From: Clostridia bacterium
Lineage (GTDB): Bacteria > Bacillota > Clostridia > Oscillospirales > Acutalibacteraceae
NCBI GenBank assembly: GCA_017434895.1
Contig: JAFSGB010000007.1
Coordinates: 1 to 39,037 of the forward strand
Length of the DNA stretch: 39,037 nt
Direction: 5' to 3'
The notes below the pieces were generated by a model. The model saw nothing but the letters and a program-made list of their open reading frames with translations, was not told the DNA's origin and made no database searches. Both the position numbers and the translations under genes were made by a program. Positions 33,374-39,037 of the stretch are shown here, piece after piece (within the stretch, counting starts at the first letter, position 1; the number at the start of each line of letters is the position of its first letter).

Positions 33374-33919
33374 ATGTATTCGGATAATGATATTAAAATT
33401 GCGGGGGACAGGCCCTCTGCAAGTGTAATACAGAATAGCTTTAAGTCCGATGATGAAAAAAAGCTTTCAAGAGAAGAAATCACCGTGGCAAAACGTTGGG
33501 GTGAAGCTGTGGCGCAAAAGTTTATAAAGGATATTGTGAAGTCAGAAATGGGAGAACGGGAGTCAAACCTCGAAATGCTTTCTCAAAGACGAATGCTTTT
33601 ATCCTTTGCGGCGTCGGTTGGGTTTGAGACCCTTTGCGAAAATGACAGTGTCGGCGGTCTTGCCCAAAAAAGCTTTTTGGACACAGTAAAGAAAAATGAC
33701 CCTAAGCATTATGTAACTGCACAGGATAACGGTGCATTTTCCTTTTACTACTTAGCTTTCCGCCGTGGCAGTGAGGTTGAGCGACGTATAGGTCAAACCT
33801 TTGCAATGCTTTGTTCACACGACGGCGACCCCATTTACCAAGAGCTGGGAGAGGCACTCTACTGCTGGTTCTTATCGGTGGTAAAAGACGAAGCTCAAGC
33901 TTTAGGTATTATAAATTAA
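33374..33919 (+). CDS. Conserved-looking hypothetical protein, 181 residues
   Basis: The product is hydrophilic and helical, with no membrane segment or signal peptide. It begins MYSDNDIKIAGDRPSAS. It contains many Lys/Glu pairs and a central SQRRMLLSFAASVGFETLCENDSVGG. Later come DNGAFSFYYLAFRRG and CSHDGDPIYQELGEALYCWF. GAGGTGAG precedes the ATG. It is the last gene of the dgt-rpoD operon. I do not recognise the family and no catalytic motif stands out. Confidence 0.8.
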   Translation: MYSDNDIKIAGDRPSASVIQNSFKSDDEKKLSREEITVAKRWGEAVAQKFIKDIVKSEMGERESNLEMLSQRRMLLSFAASVGFETLCENDSVGGLAQKSFLDTVKKNDPKHYVTAQDNGAFSFYYLAFRRGSEVERRIGQTFAMLCSHDGDPIYQELGEALYCWFLSVVKDEAQALGIIN

Positions 33920-33922
33920 CAT

Positions 33923-33965
33923 AAATCACCCAAAAGCCTCATAAGGTTTAATGGGTGATTTTTTT
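33923..33965 (+). terminator. Terminator ending the dgt-rpoD operon, abutting the amidase start
   Basis: AAATCACCC pairs with GGGTGATTT, and an inner AAGCCT pairs with AGGTTT around CATA. A T-run (33959-33965) ends directly before the ATG at 33966. The 3' arm also contains GGGTGA, the only candidate ribosome binding site for that ATG. Confidence 0.85.
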
Positions 33966-34691
33966 ATGCCGATTATTTATTTAAGTCCCTCAACACAAGA
34001 ATTTAACCCCTATGCGGGTGGGGGCAACGAGGAACAGTATATGAACTTAATTGCAGATGCAATGGAACCGTATTTGGCGGCAAGCGGAATAAGGTTTGTC
34101 CGCAATACCCCTGATATGACGGCGGCAAGCTCTATCGCACAGTCAAACCAAGGAAATTACGATTTACATTTTGCGCTTCATTCTAACGCTTCAAGCACGG
34201 GTAACGCTCGGGGAGTGGAGGCGTACTATTACCCACAAAGTGTTAACGGCAAACGCTTTGCCGAGATTGTGGCAAGAAATTTACAGCTTATTTATCCCTT
34301 GCCAAATGCAACGAAAATCGTGCCAACCACCTCTTTAGGTGAAGTACGGCGGACTAAGGCGCCGAGCGTTCTTGTGGAAATCGGCTACCACGACAATCCA
34401 CTGGATGCGCAGTGGATTAGAAGTAATGTAAATGCCATTGCGGAAAACTTGGTGCTTTCCCTTACCGAGTATTTCGGTATCCCCTTCAACTATCCCCAAC
34501 CTATATATGTAGCCAATGTTGCGACGAGCGGGTCTAATCTCAATGTTAGATATAATCCTTCAACCTCGGCGGCAATTGTGGGCAGTATCCCCAACGGTAG
34601 TGAGGTTACTGTCTATGCTAATCTCCCCGACTGGTCACTTGTCGGCTACAATCAAACGGTTGGGTATGTTAGAAATATATTTTTGCAGTAG
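33966..34691 (+). CDS. N-acetylmuramoyl-L-alanine amidase (Amidase_3) with C-terminal SH3b domain
   Basis: Probably cleaves the amide between MurNAc and the stem peptide. The amidase domain spans residues 1-175, with HFALHSNAS (zinc His) and SVLVEIGYHDNPLDAQW (catalytic Glu). The usual N-terminal DPGHGG motif is replaced by LSPSTQE, as in a recognised clostridial subgroup. A bacterial SH3 domain follows (about 178-241, NLNVRYNPSTSAAIVGSIPNG). No signal peptide or membrane segment is seen, so export is unclear; release by lysis or a role inside the sporangium are options. ATG 33966 matches the family N-terminus. ATG 33951 lies in the terminator stem. Confidence 0.85.
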   Translation: MPIIYLSPSTQEFNPYAGGGNEEQYMNLIADAMEPYLAASGIRFVRNTPDMTAASSIAQSNQGNYDLHFALHSNASSTGNARGVEAYYYPQSVNGKRFAEIVARNLQLIYPLPNATKIVPTTSLGEVRRTKAPSVLVEIGYHDNPLDAQWIRSNVNAIAENLVLSLTEYFGIPFNYPQPIYVANVATSGSNLNVRYNPSTSAAIVGSIPNGSEVTVYANLPDWSLVGYNQTVGYVRNIFLQ

Positions 34692-34828
34692 CTAATTCAA
34701 ATATTTGTCAATAAATGCTTTAGGATACTGTGCATAGGTTAACATTAATATTAAATCGCACATAGCAGAAAAAAGCGGTTGCGTTTTTCGTGTTTTTTCT
34801 TCCTGATATGCTTTAATTTTTTAGATAC

Positions 34829-34857
34829 TTTACAATTTATAAAATTCGTGTTATAAT
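34829..34857 (+). promoter_or_regulatory. Promoter of the structured RNA
   Basis: TTTACA (34829-34834) and TATAAT (34852-34857) are 17 bases apart. The predicted start (about 34864, an A) coincides with the first base of a long stem, ACCACATAAAACTC. Confidence 0.85.
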
Positions 34858-34863
34858 GTGTTC

Positions 34864-35037
34864 ACCACATAAAACTCTAAAATGTATTTTCCCACACAGA
34901 AGAGGGCATTTTACTTTGGTAAAAGTGCTGACTTCTTATTTCGCATTTCTGTGTGGAGTGTGGAGTTTTGTGTGGTAGCAAATCGGAGTCAAGCATTTTT
35001 CGGTGTGTGTAGCTTCGGTTGCACACACTTTTTTAAT
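34864..35037 (+). ncRNA. Structured RNA of about 170 nt with own promoter and terminator
   Basis: The predicted start opens a 14-bp stem: ACCACATAAAACTC (34864-34877) pairs with GAGTTTTGTGTGGT (ending about 34977) with one G-T. Inside it, CCACACAGAA pairs perfectly with TTCTGTGTGG. A tip hairpin, GCATTTTAC/GTAAAAGTGC, has one bulge. The 13-base versus 5-base asymmetric internal loop gives a rod with a bubble. After a 25-base linker comes a terminator (GTGTGTGTAGC-TTCG-GTTGCACACAC, then TTTTTT). It could be a free small RNA or an attenuating leader of the XRE gene 15 bases further on. A 6S-like shape is possible, but the closing stem does not enclose the whole RNA. I cannot name a family. Confidence 0.7.
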
Positions 35038-35039
35038 TT
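35008..35039 (+). terminator. Terminator of the structured RNA, before the XRE gene
   Basis: GTGTGTGTAGC pairs with GTTGCACACAC (two G-T) around TTCG, followed by six T's. Read-through is needed for this promoter to express the following gene. Confidence 0.88.
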
Positions 35040-35051
35040 TGAGGGGTATAA

Positions 35052-35438
35052 ATGCTAAATCGTGATTTTGCTATAAATAAAAGAATAAGAATGAGGAGAA
35101 GTTAACTGGGTTTTAACCAATCCCGCGTAGCTGAAAGTTTGGGGATAAAAACCAGCACCTATTCTCAAATGGAGAGAAAGGGCTATATCACATGCGAAAC
35201 CTTGAAATTTTTGTCTGGGATTTTGAATATTAGTACAGAGTATCTTCTGTACGGAATGAAAACCGAAAAAGATGTTGAGGTAATACCACCGGACACAAAA
35301 AGATATGAATTTTTAGAGAATATATCTGATGCAGAGCTTAAAATCCTTAGGCGAACTTTATTTTATCTCAAAAGAGAAAAAAGAAATATGGTATATCGCT
35401 ATGCTATTGAAATGATAAATAACAAAAAGACTACTTAA
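35052..35438 (+). pseudogene. XRE-family HTH regulator interrupted by a stop codon
   Basis: From ATG 35052 (GAGGGG site just ahead) the frame reads MLNRDFAINKRIRMRRS, then TAA at 35103-35105, then LGFNQSRVAESLGIKTSTYSQMERKG. Relatives have Glu or another residue at the stop position inside the first helix of the HTH domain, so one base change (GAA to TAA) explains it. The rest of the frame is intact to 35438, with the dimer-region motif LNISTEYLLYGM. No good start follows the stop, and a TTG at 35139 lacks a ribosome binding site and would lose half the HTH. A recent pseudogene is the simplest reading. Confidence 0.82.
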
Positions 35439-35468
35439 AGAGATGCACTCTGTAAGGAAGTGCGCCTC

Positions 35469-35497
35469 AGTTATATTCGCCAGAGGCGAGTTATATT
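35469..35497. repeat. Solo unit of the hairpin-array repeat
   Basis: AGTTATATT-CGCC-AGA-GGCG-AGTTATATT is identical to 381-409 except that all three loop bases differ (TTT there). Stem and joints are conserved exactly. The preceding CGCCTC can also pair with GAGGCG, giving an alternative fold. Confidence 0.8.
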
Positions 35498-35538
35498 ATC
35501 TTTGAGATGGGTATAAAATCAAAGTATGTAACCCACTA

Positions 35539-35570
35539 TGACACTTTCAAGTTGAAAGTGTCAATTTTTA
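35539..35570 (+). terminator. Terminator after the XRE pseudogene
   Basis: TGACACTTTCAA and TTGAAAGTGTCA are perfect complements around a single G, so the real loop takes a few pairs. ATTTTTAT follows. Confidence 0.85.
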
Positions 35571-35583
35571 TATAAAAAGAAAA

Positions 35584-35617
35584 TTGGGAGAACACTTCTT
35601 TACGAAGTGTCTCCCAA
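35584..35617. repeat. Hairpin related to the one at 28980
   Basis: TTGGGAG pairs with CTCCCAA, and ACACTTC pairs with GAAGTGT, with one bulged A. Its minus-strand reading GGGAGACACTTCGTAAAGA matches GGAGACGCTTCGTAAAGA at 28980 with one difference. It may end a transcript converging from the right or be a repeat. Confidence 0.7.
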
Positions 35618-35799
35618 AAGTAGCCTTTTGTTTTGCTTGTTGCTCTTTTTTGAGTATCTTCTCTGTCACCTTATCCCCCTTAAACGACAATTATCTTGTC
35701 CTTGACCTGTTTAGGGGCGGATTTTTTGTGTCTGAAAATAGAGAACATCCCTATATATTGTATGATGAAAAGATTTTTGAAATTTCTGCAAAAAAATGC
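35618..35799. other. Stretch without a recognisable gene before the S10 promoter
   Basis: A + strand frame starting TTG in the hairpin at 35584 runs to 35946, but it lacks a ribosome binding site, crosses the S10 promoter and leader, and has an odd composition. I do not call it. Nothing else is seen apart from T-rich runs. Confidence 0.6.
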
Positions 35800-35828
35800 T
35801 TGCAATTGGGAATGGAATGTGTTATCAT
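35800..35828 (+). promoter_or_regulatory. Promoter of the S10 operon
   Basis: TTGCAA (35800-35805) and TATCAT (35823-35828) with 17 bases between. The transcript would start near 35835, giving a 270-base leader before rpsJ. Confidence 0.7.
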
Positions 35829-35834
35829 ACCAAG

Positions 35835-36108
35835 GTACGCTGTGAAAGTATGGCGTAAAACATGCGTTGATGTGGGAGGTGGCCCGTCTAGAACGGGGAA
35901 ATTTCCACGGAGTATGTCCGATTTTAAACCGGGCGAAAGAACTTAGGAGTGTGAGGAGTACTTGCGAACTCTGAGCACAACGGCCAAGCGATTGGCTGTC
36001 CGGAATTGACTGTGACCCCAGCCAGTACCGGTTTTATAATGGACCCAAATGAAACACGCGGTTCGTTGTAAGTTTTGCCCGCCAACTACTTAAGGAGGCG
36101 AAATTCAC
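35835..36108 (+). promoter_or_regulatory. Long structured 5' leader of the S10 operon
   Basis: About 270 bases separate the promoter from rpsJ. A stem TGTGG/CCACG encloses a perfect CCCGT-CTAGA-ACGGG hairpin (about 35883-35898). A second hairpin, GCCAA-GCGA-TTGGC, lies near 35982-35996. Segments such as GATGTGGGAGG and GGAAATTTCCACGGAGTATGTCC recall a conserved leader upstream of rpsJ in Clostridia. By analogy with other ribosomal operons it may bind a product of the operon (often L4) for feedback, but the ligand is inference. Confidence 0.65.
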
Positions 36109-36420
36109 ATGGCAGTGAAAGAAAAAATCCGCATCAGAATCAAGGGTTACGACCACGCACTTGTAGACCAGTCCGCTGAAAAAATAGTGGAAACCGCTAA
36201 ACGTACAGGCGCTAGAGTATCCGGTCCAGTACCGCTACCTACTGAAAAAGAGGTTGTTACAATCCTTCGTGCTGTTCACAAGTATAAGGACAGCCGCGAG
36301 CAGTTCGAGATGAGGACACACAAAAGGCTTATTGACGTAATCAGACCTTCCAACAAAACTGTTGAAGCTTTGACCGGTCTTGAGCTTCCCGCCGGTGTTG
36401 AAATCGAGATTAAACTCTAA
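36109..36420 (+). CDS. rpsJ: 30S ribosomal protein S10
   Basis: A 103-residue protein of normal length with [39 protein letters not shown] and the conserved [10 protein letters not shown]. It is a 30S head protein and also NusE in antitermination. AAGGAGGCG precedes the ATG. It is the first gene of the S10 operon. Confidence 0.98.
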   Translation: MAVKEKIRIRIKGYDHALVDQSAEKIVETAKRTGARVSGPVPLPTEKEVVTILRAVHKYKDSREQFEMRTHKRLIDVIRPSNKTVEALTGLELPAGVEIEIKL

Positions 36421-36472
36421 TATATAATAATGTGCGGACAGTCGAGGGCGCCTGTCCCTACGATATATATTA
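36418..36472. mobile_element. 55-bp miniature inverted-repeat element between rpsJ and rplC
   Basis: TAATATATA (36418-36426, sharing the rpsJ stop TAA) is the perfect complement of TATATATTA (36464-36472). Inside is a GC-rich hairpin, GGACAG (36436-36441) with CTGTCC (36452-36457). The inner core GCGGACAGTCGAGGGCGCCT resembles a GTAGGGACAGGCG-type intergenic repeat I remember from gut Firmicutes. No transposase is present. Confidence 0.6.
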
Positions 36473-36540
36473 AGGTGTCCGATTCACACTTACGGTCATG
36501 TTGGGAAATCCCAACCAATAACCAATAGGAGGAAAAGAAA

Positions 36541-37173
36541 ATGCAAAAAGGCATCGTTGGCAAGAAGCTTGGTATGACCCAGCTTTTTGACGCAAACGGA
36601 AATGTTGTTCCGGTTACTGTTATTGAAGCAGGCCCCTGTGTTATTGCACAGAAGAAAACAACCGAGAATGACGGTTATGAAGCAGTACAAATCGGCTACG
36701 GCGATTTAAAGGCTTCAAAGGTAAACAAGCCCCAGAAGGGTCACTTTGCAAAGGGCGACGTTGCTCCCAAAAAGGTACTCAGAGAGTTCCGTTTTGAGGA
36801 TACAAGCGCTATGAATGTTGGCGATATTATTAAGGCTGATGTTTTTGCAGAGGGTGACGCTGTTGACGTAAGAGGTACTTCCAAGGGTAAAGGCTATGCC
36901 GGTACCATTAAGCGTTGGAACTTTGGCAGACTTAAAGAGTCTCACGGTACAGGTCCTGTTCACCGCCACGGCGGTTCACTTGGCGCCTGCTCCAGCCCGT
37001 CAAGAGTTTTCAAGGGCAAGAAAATGGCAGGACATCTCGGTAATGAACGCGTAACCGTTCAAAACCTGAGTGTAGTTAAGGTTGACGCAGAAAAGAATCT
37101 AATCGCTGTTAAGGGCGCCGTTCCCGGTCCCAAGGGCGGTATCGTAGTTCTTTTCGATAGCGTTAAAGCTTAA
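36541..37173 (+). CDS. rplC: 50S ribosomal protein L3
   Basis: A 210-residue protein with GKKLGMTQLFDANGNVVPVTVIEAGPC at the start and the loop GTGPVHRHGGSLGACSSPSRVFKGKKMAGHLG that reaches the peptidyl-transferase centre. AGGAGG precedes the ATG. A GTTGGG-AAAT-CCCAAC hairpin lies just before that site (about 36508-36523). Confidence 0.98.
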   Translation: MQKGIVGKKLGMTQLFDANGNVVPVTVIEAGPCVIAQKKTTENDGYEAVQIGYGDLKASKVNKPQKGHFAKGDVAPKKVLREFRFEDTSAMNVGDIIKADVFAEGDAVDVRGTSKGKGYAGTIKRWNFGRLKESHGTGPVHRHGGSLGACSSPSRVFKGKKMAGHLGNERVTVQNLSVVKVDAEKNLIAVKGAVPGPKGGIVVLFDSVKA

Positions 37174-37193
37174 GGGAAGGAGTGTTTTGAATT

Positions 37194-37817
37194 ATGCCTA
37201 ATATAGCAGTACTCGATATGGCAGGCAAAAATGTGGGCGAAATCACATTAAGCGATGCTATCTTCGGAATTAAGCCTAATGCTGCAGTTATGCACATGGC
37301 AGTTGTTAACTACCTTGCAAATCAGCGTCAAGGCACACAATCCACTCTCACCCGTACAGAGGTTTCCGGCGGCGGTAAAAAGCCTTGGAGACAAAAGGGT
37401 ACAGGCCACGCAAGACAGGGCTCTACAAGAGCGCCTCAGTGGAGACACGGTGGTATTGTTCACGCACCCAAGCCGAGAGATTATTCTTACTCTCTCAACA
37501 AAAAGGTTCGCAAGTTAGCACTTCTTTCTGCTTTGTCTGACAAGGTGCTTGAGAACAATTTGATTGTTCTTGACGAGTTAAAGCTCGATAACTTCAAGAC
37601 CAAGACTGTTGCAGATTGCTTAAAGGCAATCGGCGCCGGCAAAAAGGCACTTATCGTTCTTGAGGACAACAACGCTTTCGCAGTTAAGTCCATTGCAAAC
37701 ATCAAGGGCGTTAAATCTGCTCAGGTTAACACCATTAACACCTATGACATAATCAATGCTGATACATTGGTAATCGTTAAGGGAGCAGTAGCAAAACTTG
37801 AGGAGGTATATGCATAA
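37194..37817 (+). CDS. rplD: 50S ribosomal protein L4
   Basis: A 207-residue protein with the exit-tunnel loop TRTEVSGGGKKPWRQKGTGHARQGSTRAPQWRHGG. In many bacteria L4 also controls its own operon, so it is the first candidate ligand of the S10 leader. The stop TAATG shares a base with the rplW start. Confidence 0.98.
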   Translation: MPNIAVLDMAGKNVGEITLSDAIFGIKPNAAVMHMAVVNYLANQRQGTQSTLTRTEVSGGGKKPWRQKGTGHARQGSTRAPQWRHGGIVHAPKPRDYSYSLNKKVRKLALLSALSDKVLENNLIVLDELKLDNFKTKTVADCLKAIGAGKKALIVLEDNNAFAVKSIANIKGVKSAQVNTINTYDIINADTLVIVKGAVAKLEEVYA

Positions 37818-38110
37818 TGAAAACCGCACAGGATATCATTCTTGCTCCTGTTATTACAGAAAAGAGCATGTCAGGCATTGCCGACAAGAAATACACCTTT
37901 AAGGTAGCTAAGGACGCTAACAAAATCGAGATTGCCGAGGCTGTAGCTAAGCTTTTCAAGGTTGAGGTAGCTAAGGTAAATACCATCAGCGTTCGCGGCA
38001 AAGAAAAGCGTATGGGTCGTTACAGCGGCTACACCGCTTCGTGGAAGAAAGCAATTGTTACTCTAAAGGCTGATTCCAAGCCCATCGAATTCTTTGACGG
38101 TCTAATCTAA
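37817..38110 (+). CDS. rplW: 50S ribosomal protein L23
   Basis: A 97-residue protein starting KTAQDIILAPVITEKS, with KYTFKVAKDANKIEIAEAVAKLFKVEV. L23 lies at the tunnel exit and docks signal recognition particle and trigger factor. Its start overlaps the rplD stop by one base. Confidence 0.97.
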   Translation: MKTAQDIILAPVITEKSMSGIADKKYTFKVAKDANKIEIAEAVAKLFKVEVAKVNTISVRGKEKRMGRYSGYTASWKKAIVTLKADSKPIEFFDGLI

Positions 38111-38123
38111 GAACCCGTCTGTT

Positions 38124-38168
38124 GGAAATCTAAGATTTCCGGTGATGTATGAAACTCAAAGGAGTTTC
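38124..38168 (+). promoter_or_regulatory. Two tandem hairpins between rplW and rplB
   Basis: GGAAATCT-A-AGATTTCC (38124-38140) and GAAACTC-AAAG-GAGTTTC (38151-38168) are perfect inverted repeats in the 89-base gap. No T-run follows either, so they are more likely RNA stability, processing or control elements than terminators. Confidence 0.6.
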
Positions 38169-38199
38169 GCTAAGCCAAAATAGGAGAGTGAAATTAGAA

Positions 38200-39027
38200 A
38201 TGGCTATTAAACATTATAAGCCGACTACTAACGGTCGCCGTAATATGACCACTATGGACTACTCCGTGTTGTCAAAGGTTGCGCCCGAAAGAAGTTTGCT
38301 TACAGCTATTAAGAAAAATGCCGGTAGAAACAGCTACGGCAGAATCACCGTTCGTCACAGAGGCGGCGGTAACCGCAGAAAGTACAGAATTATCGACTTT
38401 AAGAGAGAGCGTTTCGGCATCCCCGCAACTGTTCTTACTCTAGAGTACGACCCCAACCGTTCTGCTTTCATTGCCCTCGTTCAGTACGAGGACGGCGAGA
38501 AGCGTTACATTATCGCTCCTCAAGAATTAAAGGTTGGAGATACAGTAGTTTCCGGTCCCGATGCAGATATTAAGCCCGGTAATGCATTACCTTTGGTTAA
38601 TATCCCCGTTGGTACCTTCCTACACAATATTGAGCTTTATCCCGGTAAGGGTGCTCAGCTTGCCCGCAGCGCCGGTAACATGGCACAGCTTATGGCTAAG
38701 GAAAACGGTATGGCGCTTCTTCGTCTTCCTTCCGGTGAGCTTCGCAATGTTCCTGCTAAGTGCATGGCAACAGTTGGTACTGTTTCTAACCCCGAGCACG
38801 CTAACATCAACTACGGTAAAGCCGGTCGTAAACGCCACATGGGTTGGAGACCCACAGTTCGCGGTTCTGTAATGAACCCCTGTGACCACCCTCATGGTGG
38901 TGGTGAGGGTAAATCCCCCATCGGCCGTCCCGGTCCTGTTACCCCATGGGGTAAACCCACCCTCGGTTACAAGACCCGTCAGAAGCATAAGGCTAGCGAT
39001 AAGTATATCGTTAAGCGTCGCAAGTAA
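38200..39027 (+). CDS. rplB: 50S ribosomal protein L2
   Basis: A 275-residue protein starting [17 protein letters not shown], with [17 protein letters not shown], the peptidyl-transferase-proximal RNA-binding loop and the C-terminal [31 protein letters not shown] 38200 is the normal family start. An in-frame ATG at 38149 would add 17 unrelated residues and lies at the hairpin pair. AGGAGAG precedes 38200 at a rather long 13 bases. The stop is complete, and ten bases remain to the window end, where rpsS is expected. Confidence 0.97.
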   Translation: MAIKHYKPTTNGRRNMTTMDYSVLSKVAPERSLLTAIKKNAGRNSYGRITVRHRGGGNRRKYRIIDFKRERFGIPATVLTLEYDPNRSAFIALVQYEDGEKRYIIAPQELKVGDTVVSGPDADIKPGNALPLVNIPVGTFLHNIELYPGKGAQLARSAGNMAQLMAKENGMALLRLPSGELRNVPAKCMATVGTVSNPEHANINYGKAGRKRHMGWRPTVRGSVMNPCDHPHGGGEGKSPIGRPGPVTPWGKPTLGYKTRQKHKASDKYIVKRRK

Positions 39028-39037
39028 GTCAGCGAAA

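Noticed and set aside
34864-35037. Definite 6S RNA
   Set aside because: Length and bubble are suggestive, but the closing stem ends at about 34977 and does not pair the two ends of the whole RNA. Left as an unassigned structured RNA.
35139-35438. Intact 99-residue regulator from TTG 35139
   Set aside because: No ribosome binding site, and the first half of the helix-turn-helix would be missing. A nonsense-broken gene from 35052 explains the sequence better.
35584-35946. A 120-codon + strand reading frame starting TTG
   Set aside because: It starts in a perfect hairpin without a ribosome binding site, crosses the S10 promoter and leader, and has an unnatural composition.
36006-36040. Second promoter (TTGACT ... 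TATAAT) close to rpsJ
   Set aside because: The spacing is 23 bases, too long for sigma-A, and no other -35 box is suitably placed.

Overview
The window comes from a low-to-moderate GC, endospore-forming Firmicute of class Clostridia, probably an Oscillospirales-type gut lineage. The evidence is a yicC-remA-gmk-rpoZ-priA-def-fmt-rsmB-rlmN-stp-prkC-rsgA gene order, a dgt-dnaG-rpoD operon, a 29-residue SpoVM, and several small hairpin-rich intergenic repeats of a kind I associate with that group. The genus cannot be fixed from the sequence alone. Almost every gene lies on the + strand.

Layout. (1) 1-880: the 3' end of a small membrane-protein gene, then 630 bases without a gene. These hold a striking quasi-palindromic array of small hairpins (381-555) flanked by two copies of a TTCGAA-containing module. 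(2) 884-1879: a radical SAM maturase of the tungsten-oxidoreductase type with its own promoter and terminator. (3) 2056-13709: a tightly packed, often overlapping operon for RNA turnover, nucleotide metabolism, replication restart, translation start, rRNA modification, Ser/Thr signalling and ribosome assembly. It is followed by a 49-aa membrane peptide, spoVM and tRNA-Lys. (4) 14613-28966: a surface-polysaccharide locus of the Wzx/Wzy type. It has an initiating phosphoglycosyl transferase, several glycosyltransferases, a polymerase, a flippase, an ATP-grasp enzyme, amino-sugar and uronic-acid enzymes, and one decayed acyltransferase. (5) 29164-33919: dgt-dnaG-rpoD plus two small genes. (6) 33966-35570: a short amidase gene, a promoter-driven structured RNA, and an XRE regulator broken by a stop codon. 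(7) 35800 to the end: the start of the S10 ribosomal-protein operon with a long structured leader (rpsJ, rplC, rplD, rplW, rplB).

How it fits together. The first operon and the dgt-dnaG-rpoD and S10 operons are growth genes, while SpoVM, RemA and an exact Spo0A box upstream of dgt point to sporulation and community behaviour. The polysaccharide locus sits between conserved blocks, directly after a tRNA gene. Its Gfo/Idh, DegT and NeuD-type genes could make an N-acetylated amino sugar, and Ugd would supply UDP-glucuronate.

Points most worth a second look: the hairpin array and its solo copy at 35469; the tiny SpoVM and its companion; the structured RNA at 34864-35037; the miniature inverted-repeat element inside the S10 operon; paired dispersed repeats at 14325/30195 and 28980/35584; and the two pseudogenes.
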